From positions 1-39,164 of the forward strand of contig JBMNOD010000030.1 in the NCBI GenBank assembly GCA_050942875.1: a stretch of DNA of 39,164 nucleotides, written 5' to 3'. The stretch's first letter is position 1. Each line of letters starts with the position of its first letter. Source of the DNA: JAAZAI01 sp050942875 (lineage in GTDB: Bacteria; Verrucomicrobiota; Kiritimatiellia; RFP12; UBA3636). The position numbers were made by a program, and so were the translations under genes. The notes beneath the pieces were generated by a model. The model worked only from the letters and a program-made list of their open reading frames with translations. It had not been told where the DNA came from and ran no database searches. Of this stretch, positions 25,843 through 35,400 are shown piece by piece.

Positions 25843-25868
25843 TAATCTGGAAGAAAACTTCCAGATTA
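25843..25868. repeat. Perfect 11-bp hairpin with AAAA loop
   Basis: TAATCTGGAAG, AAAA, CTTCCAGATTA. It is an A+T-rich palindrome in otherwise very GC-rich DNA, lying 15 bases before block A copy 2. No T-tract follows. Confidence 0.8.
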
Positions 25869-25980
25869 CAGCTTTCGGACACCCGCCGAGGACGGCGGGC
25901 TCCAGCGCATCGGCCGGCTGTTCGTCCATCGTGGCCGCGTCGCTGGGGACCGCGGTCTCCGCGGGCGGATGGCAAAGGGG

Positions 25981-26028
25981 CACGGGTTTTCCAACCCGTG
26001 GGCACAATCACGGACAGGAATGTCCGTG
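25981..26028. repeat. Paired perfect 8-bp hairpins (TTCC and GGAA loops)
   Basis: CACGGGTT-TTCC-AACCCGTG (25981-26000) and CACGGACA-GGAA-TGTCCGTG (26009-26028). The outer sequences GGGGCAC (25977-25983) and GTGCCCC (26026-26032) also pair, so the pair can fold as a three-way structure. Both hairpins share CACGG/CCGTG ends, as in a REP-like family. Confidence 0.8.
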
Positions 26029-26120
26029 CCCCTGTTCCCGAGGCGCACCGCGCCAAGGCGCGGGCGAAGGGGCGAAGGCGGCGAAACGCGGCGAGGACGC
26101 CGCGTCCACTTTGGGCGAGA

Positions 26121-26217
26121 TCGTACACGTACCCAGCGGAGCGGTTCGCGTACCCGTACACGAAAGGGCGTGAACGTGTACGTGTACGGGAACGGGTACG
26201 GGAACGAGAACGGGGCG
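26121..26217. repeat. Hexamer-array hairpin element, copy 1
   Basis: CGTACACGTACCC leads into the core AGCGGAGCGGTTC, then CCCGTACACG (26153-26162) pairs perfectly with CGTGTACGGG (26181-26190), followed by a hexamer array of GTACGG/GAACGG type. A related element with the core AGCGAAGCGGTTC lies at 39066-39148. Confidence 0.7.
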
Positions 26218-26252
26218 GGAGCAGGGACGAGCGTCTGATCGTCCTGGCGTGC

Positions 26253-26272
26253 GGGCAAGCCGACGCTTGCCC
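26253..26272. repeat. Perfect 8-bp hairpin with CGAC loop
   Basis: GGGCAAGC-CGAC-GCTTGCCC. It has the same size class (8-bp stem, 4-base loop) as the two hairpins at 25981-26028, with a different stem sequence. Confidence 0.75.
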
Positions 26273-26340
26273 CTCCCGTGCTTCGCGCCAATGGTTTGCT
26301 GTTCAATGGCTTGTCAGCGGCTCGCCAAAGCTCATGCCAA

Positions 26341-26460
26341 AGATCGCGACAAAGCTGCCGAACCAGCGGCTAGCGGCTAGCGGCTAGCGACTCTAAAAGA
26401 GCGACAAAGATCGCGACAAAGCCGCCTTGGCGACTGGCGACTGACCGATTGCGCCCGCCG
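26341..26460. repeat. CTAGCGG, inverted CTTTGTCG and CTGGCGA repeats before the secreted operon
   Basis: Three CTAGCGG heptamers (about 26366-26390) are flanked by CGACAAAG modules, which are the reverse complement of the CTTTGTCG module used elsewhere, spaced 12 bases apart. Two TGGCGAC units follow (about 26432-26445). No gene is supported. Confidence 0.75.
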
Positions 26461-26470
26461 AAAAAACCGC

Positions 26471-26500
26471 TTGTCTCGGCTCCATGTTCTTTAGTAGAAT
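26471..26500 (+). promoter_or_regulatory. Candidate promoter of the four-gene secreted operon
   Basis: TTGTCT (26471-26476), an 18-base spacer and TAGAAT (26495-26500): 4/6 and 5/6 matches. The leader would be about 25 bases and contains GGAG (26521-26524) seven bases ahead of the ATG at 26532. The local drop in G+C supports a promoter here. Confidence 0.45.
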
Positions 26501-26531
26501 TTTGGCAACGAATTCAAATTGGAGTTCTGCA

Positions 26532-28268
26532 ATGCACTTGTTGAAGCGATGTCGATGGATGCTTTTGCTGGCGGGCTTGTGCTGCATGTTCCACACGACG
26601 GCCGACGCCCAGGAGATGAGCCAGACGATCCGGCTGGTATCCGGCTGGAACGCCGTTCACCTGGCCCTCTCGCCGAATCTGGAAGCCGACGCGCTCTTCC
26701 GCGATTGGCCGGTGGAGAGCGTGGGCGTCTATGACGCCGCCGCGTTTTCGCGCACCCGGCAGTTCGACGCGACGGGCTCCACCGAGGGCCTGGCGAGTCC
26801 GGCGGTCCGGCTCTGGCATCGCCGGCTCCCGGGCGATTCGGAGGTGTTCGCCCTGCCGGGCAACGCCGTGCTGCTGTGCTTCGCCACCAACACGTTTTCC
26901 ACCACGCTCTACGGGGCGCCGGAGGCGTTGCGGTATTCCTGGCATCCGACGGGGCCCGACGCCGTTTACAACTACATCGGCATGTCGGTCGCGCCGGGCG
27001 CCAAGCCGACGCTGGCGGCGTATTGCTCGGGACTGCCGCTGAACGCGCCGGAGGCCAAGATCCTGTACGGCCAGAATCCGCAGGCCGTTGCGTTTGCGCC
27101 GTTCGGCCTGACAAAAACCGTCGCGGGCGGCCAGGTGCTGGCGATGACGGCCGATCGGGTCGTGGACTGGAGCGGCGTCTTCCATGTGTCGCCCCAGCAT
27201 GGCGTGACGTTTGGGAGCGACACGACGCTGCAGCCGCTGGCCCTCCGCAACGACGCCGCCACGGCGCGGCGCGCGCGGCTGGCCTATCTCCCCGGCGAGG
27301 CGACCAACGCATTCGACATCCCGCCCCGTTGCGCCGTGCTCTACCGCGACACCTCCGGCACCGCAACCCACGCGGACTGGCAGCCGCTGCCGCTGCAATT
27401 GGAGAAGCGCCTGGAGCCGGGGGAGGCCTGGCAACTGACGCTGGCGCTGGATCGTGGGCAATTCGCCGGCGTCGCGGCGGGGACGCGCTATGGCGGCCTG
27501 CTGCGCGTGGAGGATGTGGACGGCGGCTCGTGCTTCCGCACCACGATCCCGCTGAGCGCCGTTTCGGACGGCGGCGCCGCCGGCGCGCGCGCCTGGCCGG
27601 CGGGCCTTTGGGTGGCCGACGTGCGGCTCGACCAGGTGACGCAGGTGGTCAATGACTACAAGCTTGTCCAGGCGATTCCGGCTGGCGGCAAGATGACGCT
27701 GCGCCTGCCGCTGCATGTGGATCGCGACGGCCGCATGACGCTGCTCCAGCGCGTGGTGGCCGCCGGGGCCGAGGCGGAGGACGGCACGGTCGCGCTGGCG
27801 CTCTACGCCGGCAACGCGCCCATCCCGGCGGGCGCCGACCAGTCGATGCGCATCAGCGCCGTCTGCCTCCCCGTCGACCAGCCGGTGATTGCCGGCGAGG
27901 GGGCTTTTGGCGTCGATGCCGACTTCCATTTCACCGTGGCCGCCGACTCCGCCGCCAACCCCCTGCGCCATGCGCTCCATCCCCATCACGACGGGCTCCG
28001 GGCCGACTTCCAGACCCCGGCGCCTTCGGGCGACGATTTCGAGAACTACGTCTCCAAAGTCAAGCCGGAGCTCTTCTCCGTCTCCAACACCGTCAGCTTC
28101 GTCTGGGACGCGCTCCCCGGAGGCGCGGCGGCGTGGAGCCCCGAGGAGACGCTGCACGGGAAGCTCGCCTGGGATTTCGCCGGCCTTCGCCGCGAAGGCG
28201 CGCTGCGCGCCCAGGGCCGCTTCACCCTGCGGCGCGTCAGCCCGCTGCCAACCTTGGTGAAGCCCTAA
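26532..28268 (+). CDS. Secreted beta-rich protein of unknown function (operon gene 1)
   Basis: A 578-aa protein with a Sec signal peptide (MHLLKRCRWMLLLAGLCCMFHTTADA). The mature start, QTIRLVSGWNAVHLALSPN followed by FRDWPVESVGVYD, has the look of the 'GWN' beta modules that open some PVC and myxobacterial secreted proteins; that is recollection, not a search. The remainder is strand-rich with few lysines and no catalytic motif I know. The ATG at 26532 is preferred over the in-frame ATG at 26484 because it gives a clean signal peptide and has GGAG upstream. It is first in a run of four co-directional secreted genes, 48 bp ahead of the tail-collar protein gene. Confidence 0.8.
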   Translation: MHLLKRCRWMLLLAGLCCMFHTTADAQEMSQTIRLVSGWNAVHLALSPNLEADALFRDWPVESVGVYDAAAFSRTRQFDATGSTEGLASPAVRLWHRRLPGDSEVFALPGNAVLLCFATNTFSTTLYGAPEALRYSWHPTGPDAVYNYIGMSVAPGAKPTLAAYCSGLPLNAPEAKILYGQNPQAVAFAPFGLTKTVAGGQVLAMTADRVVDWSGVFHVSPQHGVTFGSDTTLQPLALRNDAATARRARLAYLPGEATNAFDIPPRCAVLYRDTSGTATHADWQPLPLQLEKRLEPGEAWQLTLALDRGQFAGVAAGTRYGGLLRVEDVDGGSCFRTTIPLSAVSDGGAAGARAWPAGLWVADVRLDQVTQVVNDYKLVQAIPAGGKMTLRLPLHVDRDGRMTLLQRVVAAGAEAEDGTVALALYAGNAPIPAGADQSMRISAVCLPVDQPVIAGEGAFGVDADFHFTVAADSAANPLRHALHPHHDGLRADFQTPAPSGDDFENYVSKVKPELFSVSNTVSFVWDALPGGAAAWSPEETLHGKLAWDFAGLRREGALRAQGRFTLRRVSPLPTLVKP

Positions 28269-28316
28269 CTAATGTCCAGCATTTTTCATCCACACCTCAA
28301 ACCCCAGGTCGAAACC

Positions 28317-29390
28317 ATGCATAAACATCTCGTCGCCATCCTCGCCGCTCTGGCCGTCTGCACCGCCGTCGCCCAGACGCAGTCCGCCGCCTTCACCTAC
28401 CAGGGCGTCCTGAAGGACCCGCTTGGAAACGCCTTGGAAAATCCCAACCAGTCGGTGACCTTCAAGCTCTACAAGACGCCTGCCGGGGGCGATTTCCTGT
28501 GGGGCCGCACCTATGCCGTCAAGCTCGACGACAACGGCCTCTTCAGCACCGAGCTTTCCGACGCGCTGGGCAGCCCGGTGGAAGGCTCCCCCCTCTTGCT
28601 CAAGGAGGCGCTCGCCGATGCGGCGAACGACTCGCTCTACATCGGCCTCACGGTCAACGGCATGGGCGGCGAGATCGCGCCCCGCCAGAAGATCCTCCCG
28701 GTTCCGTATGCGACCCTGGCCGCCGACGTGAGCAACGCCGCGGCGGACTTCACGGTCGCCGGGCGCGTGACGGCCGCCGACGCCACGATCAACAACGGGC
28801 TGCAGGTCTCGGGAACGGCCAGCCTGCAGAATCTCACCGTGCCGGGAACGTCGGACATGACCGGCAAGCTCACGGCGCTCGGCGGCATCGCCATGACGGG
28901 CGGCGAAGCCAACATCGGCGGCAACCTCCGGCTGGGCGGGAGCGTCGTCGGCAACTTGAACGTCAGCAACGGCAAAGTCCAGGAGAACGGCAACGCCTTG
29001 CTTCCGAAGGGCGTCATCGTCATGTGGTCGGGTTCGGCCAGCGCCATCCCCGCCGGCTGGGCGCTCTGCGACGGCTCCAGCGGTCGCCCCGACCTGCGCG
29101 GTCGCTTCATCGTCGGCGCCGGCGCCGGCAGCGGCTACAGAGTCGGCGACACGGGCGGCGAAGCCCGGCACGTGCTCACCATCGACGAACTTCCCAGCCA
29201 CGACCACGCGACCACGTTCAAAACCGTCGGCTACTCTTCCGTCTGGAACAATTCCAGGGAGGCGTTGAGCGGCGAAGGCAAGCTCAAGAACAACGGCGAG
29301 AAGATCATGAACACCAGCAGCGTCGGCGGCGGCGAGGCCCACGAGAACCGTCCGCCCTACTACGCCCTCTGCTACATCATCAAACTCTAG
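28317..29390 (+). CDS. Secreted phage tail-collar-domain protein (operon gene 2)
   Basis: A 357-aa protein. Residues 1-20 are a signal peptide (MHKHLVAILAALAVCTAVAQ), then a beta-sandwich module (AAFTYQGVLKDPLGNALENP, then VTFKLYKT) of the type found in secreted bacterial fibre-like proteins. A strand-repeat stalk with NG/GG turns spans about 140-230. The last 130 residues form a tail-collar-like domain: LPKGVIVMWSGSASAIPAGW, ALCDGSSGRPDLRGRFIVGAG, ELPSHDH and the terminal NRPPYYALCYIIKL. Phage collar domains lie in tail fibres; here no phage genes are near and the protein is exported, so a surface fibre or glycan-binding role is likelier. The ATG at 28317 is chosen for the signal peptide; an in-frame ATG exists at 28272. 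Confidence 0.88.
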   Translation: MHKHLVAILAALAVCTAVAQTQSAAFTYQGVLKDPLGNALENPNQSVTFKLYKTPAGGDFLWGRTYAVKLDDNGLFSTELSDALGSPVEGSPLLLKEALADAANDSLYIGLTVNGMGGEIAPRQKILPVPYATLAADVSNAAADFTVAGRVTAADATINNGLQVSGTASLQNLTVPGTSDMTGKLTALGGIAMTGGEANIGGNLRLGGSVVGNLNVSNGKVQENGNALLPKGVIVMWSGSASAIPAGWALCDGSSGRPDLRGRFIVGAGAGSGYRVGDTGGEARHVLTIDELPSHDHATTFKTVGYSSVWNNSREALSGEGKLKNNGEKIMNTSSVGGGEAHENRPPYYALCYIIKL

Positions 29391-29404
29391 GATGGGGGTC
29401 GCCC

Positions 29405-32400
29405 ATGAACGGAAGTCTTTTCAAACCGCCGCTTCTCAGGCGCCTCCCGCGCATGCTGGCGCTGGCGGCGCTGGCGCTGCCGGGCGCGCGCGCGCCGGCC
29501 GAGCCTTCGCAGTGTTCGCTCGGGATCCCCGGCGCCCCCGTGGTCCGCGTCACCGCCAACGCCGCCGAGAACGCCTGGCTGGCGGCCAACTACGCCTATC
29601 CCGCGATGGCGCTTGGCGCGGCGCCCACCAACGCCGTCTCGGTCCTCGATCCGGAGATGATCGGCGACGACCTGGTGCGGCTCGCGGCCGTCGAGGCGGG
29701 CTTTGCCGTGGAGCGCATCAAGCCCCAGTACTGGCTGGCCGACCGCATCACGCCGCCCGACGACGTGGACTGGGACGCGACGTACACGCTGTTTCTTGAA
29801 GAGAACGCCAACCCGGAACGCTTCTTCTTCGACACGGCGACGCCCGCCCTCTACGCGGCCGCCGGCGGCACGGCCCCTTTCACCTGGGTGTTGACGGACG
29901 GGCAGCGGCAGGAGCACACCTACATCCTCGGCACCGCCTCGCAAACGCGTCCGCGGCGGATCTTCTGGACCGACTGGCCCTACCAGGCGCCGCCCGTCGA
30001 CCTGACCGGCAAGTTCGTGAAGTTTTTCGGCGACCCCCTCGTCCTCACGCCCCAATTCGGCGTCGCGACCAACATCGTCGGCGGGATTTCCCAGGTGCTC
30101 ACGAACAAGATCACGCGCGGCCTCTACCTCGACCAGACCACGAAGCAGCTTTTCGCGGCCGGCGAGATTTCCGGGCAGGTGCTGATGGTCTATTACGACT
30201 CCGGCACCTTCGAGACCCCGCTGCTCGTGCAGGCCGTCGAGGTGGCGCGACCGCGGGTCGTCCCCATGAAGGGCGTCATTGGCGAGCCCCTGCGCCCGAA
30301 CGGCAGCGGCTACAACTGCGACGGCCTCCGCGCGCGCCCGACCGTGGTGCAGGAGACCGACAACCGCGGCCCCTACCTCTACCGGCACATGGGCAACAAC
30401 TCCTACAGCCCCAAGCACGGCAACGTCTATCCGCTGCGGCCGACGGTCGGGGCGCGCTGGAACGCCGAGGTGTACTGGATGGAGGCGGACGAGCTCCAGG
30501 TCGAGTGGCCCTTCGAGCTCTGCCAGTACGAATGCGACTGGCCGGCCGACGTCCCGGTCTTCGTCCGCGGCACGCTGGCCGGCGCGGACGGCGCGACCGA
30601 CTACGGGCGTCCGATTTTCATTCCCGACGACTACACCGCCACCCTGATGGACTATCAGGAACCCGAAGGCCATGCCCGCGCCGTCGAGGCCGACGGCACC
30701 TTCGTCACCCGCGGGGAGGGCTGGTCGCTGCTGCGGCTCGTCGGCGACGACAACATTTGGTTCCTCCCGATCCACTCCGTCCGGCGCGACGACCCGACCC
30801 GGTTCACGCTCGCGCCCTCCGACCTCGAAGTCGGCCTCGAGGCGGCGCTGCGCGGCGGCTCGGTCGCCGGGATCGCGCCGGGCTGGGACGCATCGCCCGC
30901 CGACCCGTCGCTTCCCGGCTACCTCTACCGGGCCGCTTCCGGCACGGCCTACAACCCGACGCTCTACCGCGACCCCGCCTCCGAACAGGGGAGCGCGGTT
31001 CCCAGCGGCTACGACGAGGCGGGCAGCCCCAGCAACGCCCTGCCTTCCGCCGTCTTCCTCGTGACGGTGGATGGGAAGCCGCTGGAAGTCTGGTGGAGCG
31101 CCCCGTTCCAGACGGACGACATGCCGTCGGCCGTCGCCATCCCGTCGCTGCCGCAGGTTTACAATCCGGTTTGGCCGTCGGCCTCGCAGACGCCGCAGAT
31201 CGTCATCGCCAGCCAGCAGGGGAGCGCCAACCAGGCCATCTACGAGCAGGGCGGGGCGCTCGTTTTCGATTCAACCGTCTCCAGCATGGAGCTTCCCAAG
31301 CGCGCCTACTTCACCCAGGCCGGCGGCGCCATCCACTTCTGGACGCGCGCCTGCGATTCGGCCGCCGGCCCGGGGCAGCTTCTCAACCTCCAAGGCGGCG
31401 GCGACCGGCCTTTCTCCCTGTCCATTGCCGCGACGGTCGCCCCCGGGCCTCCCGCCACGGAGACGTACCGCCTGGCGTTCTCGGGCTGGAAGGACCCCGA
31501 CACGCCGACGAACGTGGTCGTGGACGTCGCCCGGGCGCTGGGCGACCCCTTCCAATGGGTGAGCGTCGGGCTGGCGCGCACCGGCGCCGCGTTCCGCCTC
31601 TACTTCGACGGGGAGCTTGCCTATGCGTGCGATCTTCCGGCGTTCAGCAGCTTCGCGTTCGAGTCCTGCCTGGACAGCGGTTTCCTCGGCGCCGCCCAGG
31701 GGGCGGAGGCCATGCCGAACCGCGAGATCGCGGAGATCTCGTTTTGGAACCAGCCGTTTGACGCCGCGGCGTTCCACACGCTCGCCTACCGGAGGTTTTC
31801 CGCGACGGATCCCGGCCTGACGGGCTACTTCGCCTTCGAGGACGGGCGCGACCTGAAAGTGGCGGCCGGGTCGAACCTGCGCACCGCCTACGAGCGTCTG
31901 TACAACCACCCCTGCGTCTGCCGCGACGTGCTGCTGCGCACTCCGGGCGCCCCCGCCCTGGGCGCCGGCGTCATCGACGCGGACAATACGCCGAGCGTCT
32001 ATGCGCAGCCGGATCGCGCCGCCGTCGGCTACAACCCCAACGAAGAGCACGCCTTCGTCCGCGCCGGCAGCGGCGGCCACGTGGCCTGGGCCTTGCGCTG
32101 CGACCTCAACACCGAGCAAAGCTCCCGCCCCGGCGTCCTGGTCCAGTACGAGAAGGACGGCCGCGCGCGCATGCAGTACTTCGCGGTCGTCCTGACCAAC
32201 TCCGTCTATCCGGAACTGGCGGCCGACTGCGTCGCCGGCCAGCAGCTTCCCGGCCCCCATCCGCTCGACTACCTCGATGATCCGTGGCTCGAGGACACCT
32301 ACTGGGATCCGCCGCCGGAGGGTCAAACCGAGCCCTGCGGCTTCCGCGACCGCAAGAGGCAGGTGTGGGCCCGCTGCGCCGGCATCCTGCCGATCCACAT

Positions 32401-35400
32401 GTACTACCCCATGCAGGAAGGGTTCTGGTTTCCGAGCCTGCCCGCCGATCGCCAGCCCGAAGTCGGCGCCCCCATCCCGTGGCTTTCGCTGCTGGACGGG
32501 GACAAGAACTCCCCCAATCCCAACGCCGGGCCTCCCGCCTGCTGGACCTGGCGTGTCACGTGGCCGGAAGCGGTTCCCGAGATGGCGATCGGCCAGACGC
32601 TCACGCTGCCCACCGGAGGTCTCCCCGAGGTCTGGAACGCCAAGAGCATGGCCGTCGTTTATCCAGAACCCAACACGAGCGCCAGGACGGTCCTGCTCTA
32701 CGATCCGACCGTGGCGCAAACGGTGGCGTTCGACCCGAACCACCTCGCCGCCCTCGGCCTCAAGACCGGCTCCAACGAGAAGCTCCTGAGCCGAAAGGGC
32801 AAGTACTGGTTCCAGGACATCTCGCCCGCCATCAGCTCCCGCGTGTATGTCGATCCCGCGGCAAAGGCCCTCGTCTGCATCGGCGTCAAGGAGGAGAATC
32901 CCGGCGGCGTCGAGCTGCTGCACGTGAACGTCCTCTCCGACGCGGAGCGCGGGACGCTCCTCGATCTGGTGGATCCCTCGCTGCGTTCGGGCGCGGCCTG
33001 GGCGGCGTGGAGCGCCGCCGTCGATCTTCTCGCCACCCGGCCCGTGGCGCCGACGCGCCCCGCGATCGTCAACAACACCGACCTGCAGATCAGCTACATC
33101 CCCGCCGACCACTACGCGCTCACCGCCATGGGCGCGACGAACTACGTGGTGCTCATCGAGAACGACGCCACCAACCGCGCCACCGGCGTGAGCCCCGCCG
33201 ACCCCATCTCGATGCAGGTGCTGCGCGTGGCGCCGCGCTACCACACGGGGCGCATCGTCACCCGCGAGGATCCGCTCAACCTCCTGTCGCAGCAGCTCTC
33301 GGTGCTTTACGAGGAGTCCTTCGCGGGGCAGCCCGGCGACTACGTGTTCCAGTGGAAGAAGGCCGCGCCCAACGCCGACGGCACCATCCCCACCGACTAC
33401 GCCAACGCCTACCAGGCGCGCTTCCCCGACACGGCCGGGCTCACCCGCTTCGTCATCGGAGGCCAGGGCGACACCCTCGCCAACATGGTCAACACCTACT
33501 ACATCATGCGCTACCGCGCCGCCTCGACCAACGCCCCCGCCTACGCCGTGATGGGCGACCAGTGGAGCGACTGGTGCGCCCCGCCCGCGCTGGCCGAGGG
33601 CTGGGTGCAGCGCGTGCTCAACAACGTCACGCCCTTCACGCAGCGCATGCAGGATCTCTACGAGAACGAGGCCGAGGACGCCGTTTCCATGATCCGCCAG
33701 GCCGGCGGCCCCTACGAGGGCGACGTGGCCCTCAACCAGGACAACCTCCTCAACGTCGGCCTGATCGAGCTCTACCAGACCATCCTCAACAAGGCCGAGA
33801 CGATGAGCCTGCTGCAGCGCACCAACGACGGCGGCGCCAACAAGCAGCTCCTCCTCGCCGTCCAGCGCCTGGCCGACCTCTACACCGTCCTCGGCGACGA
33901 GGCCTACACCGACGCCATGAACCCCACCATCGGCATCGGCGCCAGCTACGGCATGCTCGAAGGCGGCCTCGGCCTCGGCTACGACTACGGCGCGATCGCC
34001 AGCGGGCTCTTCTGCTTCGACAACCAGCTCCCCAGCCTGCTGGAGGAGGAGCTGGCGCTCCTGCGCGGCCGTTCCGGCGCCAACGCGCCCGGCACCACCA
34101 TCGGCCCCTGCTACAACCGCCTCGTCTGGAACTTCACGCGCGGCATCACCGCCGGCGAAGTCGCCTACGCCGTGAACTACAACATCAGCGGCGAAAAGAC
34201 CCCCACCATCGACTACCCGCAGGCCGCCGCCGCCTTCCCGCAAGGCCACGGCGACGCCTACGGCCACTACCTCTCCGCGCTGGCCGGCTACTACCGCCTG
34301 CTCCGCAACCCCTATTTCAGCTGGGGCGCGCCCGCCATGGGCGAGATGGTCGTCGCCGACAGCGTGGTGAACGTGGACTACTACGACGAATCCACCTTCG
34401 CCAAGGCCGCCGCCAACGTGGCGCGGACGGCGGTCGACGTGGTCGACCGCACCGCGCGCAAGGCCTGGAAGGAGAGCGCCGGCGGCGTCGGCGCCGGCTA
34501 CCTCGACAGCGACGCCTCGCGCGCCTTCGGCTACGGCGAATGGGCCTCCCGCGGCGGCTACGGCGCCCTCTGCAGCTGGGTCGTCGCCAACTCCCTGCTC
34601 CCCGAAGCCGGCGGCGTCACCAACCTCTACAGCATGCAGTTCACCGGCGGCTCGACGTTGACGGGAACGCTTCCCGACACCGCCACCACGACGAATCCGG
34701 CCGCGAGCTGGACGCTGGAGTTTCGCTTGCAGACCGACGAGCAGTTCGATGCCGATGCCGTTCTGCTGGGCTGGCGGGGCGAGGCGCGCCACGAAATGCT
34801 GGGCGTGCGTCTTTTGTCCGGCGGGATCCTCTCCGCCGGCGTGTACACCAACGCGGAGGAGGTCGTCGAGGTGGACGGCGCTTGGGAGACCAACTACGTC
34901 AACGTCGCCGTCTGGGCCTTCGACACCGCGCCCGCGACGCTCGCGCCGGGGCGGCCGTACCTCGCGGCGCTCAGCCACCGGGGCGGCACGGAGACCGTCG
35001 ACCTGCGCGTCTTCGACGCCAACGGCGTCAAGATCGCCTCCCGCACGCTCGCCATTGGCGCCATGCCCGACCTGACGGGCGGCCACGTCGCCGCCGGCTG
35101 GCACTACGAAGGCGCGCTCGCCAACTTCCGCCTCTGGCAGGACGAACGTTCCGACGAGGCGCTCGTCGCCGGCTGGAACGCGGTCTCCCCCGCCACGCAG
35201 GGGCTCGTCTCCTCCATGCCCATGACGGCATCCTCCACGGACGCCGCCGCGCTCATCGACGAGGCGTCCGGCCTGGCCTGGCAGCCCGACGACGTTTTCT
35301 GGCGCGTGGTCGAGACGTCGGCCGCGCAGCGGACGCTCAACGACCAGGGCCTGCTGCGCATCGACCGCGGCTCCGTGACGGAACTCAGCGAGCTCGCCGA

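Larger units (their letters stand above)
25241..26340. other. GC-rich non-coding mosaic of duplicated blocks and hairpins
   Basis: Long ORFs exist on both strands but share no recognisable domain and read across duplicated blocks and palindromes, so I call no gene. The stretch contains two pairs of direct repeats, one 22-bp inverted repeat and several perfect tetraloop hairpins, listed separately. It lies between the R-M island array and the promoter of the secreted four-gene operon. Confidence 0.7.

Noticed and set aside
25131..26387. Several 200-300-aa ORFs on both strands
   Set aside because: They overlap each other, read through duplicated blocks and hairpins, and show no domain or consistent codon use.
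28317..29390. Prophage remnant signalled by the tail-collar domain
   Set aside because: The protein has a signal peptide and sits in an operon of secreted proteins; no capsid, portal, integrase or lysis gene is present in the window.
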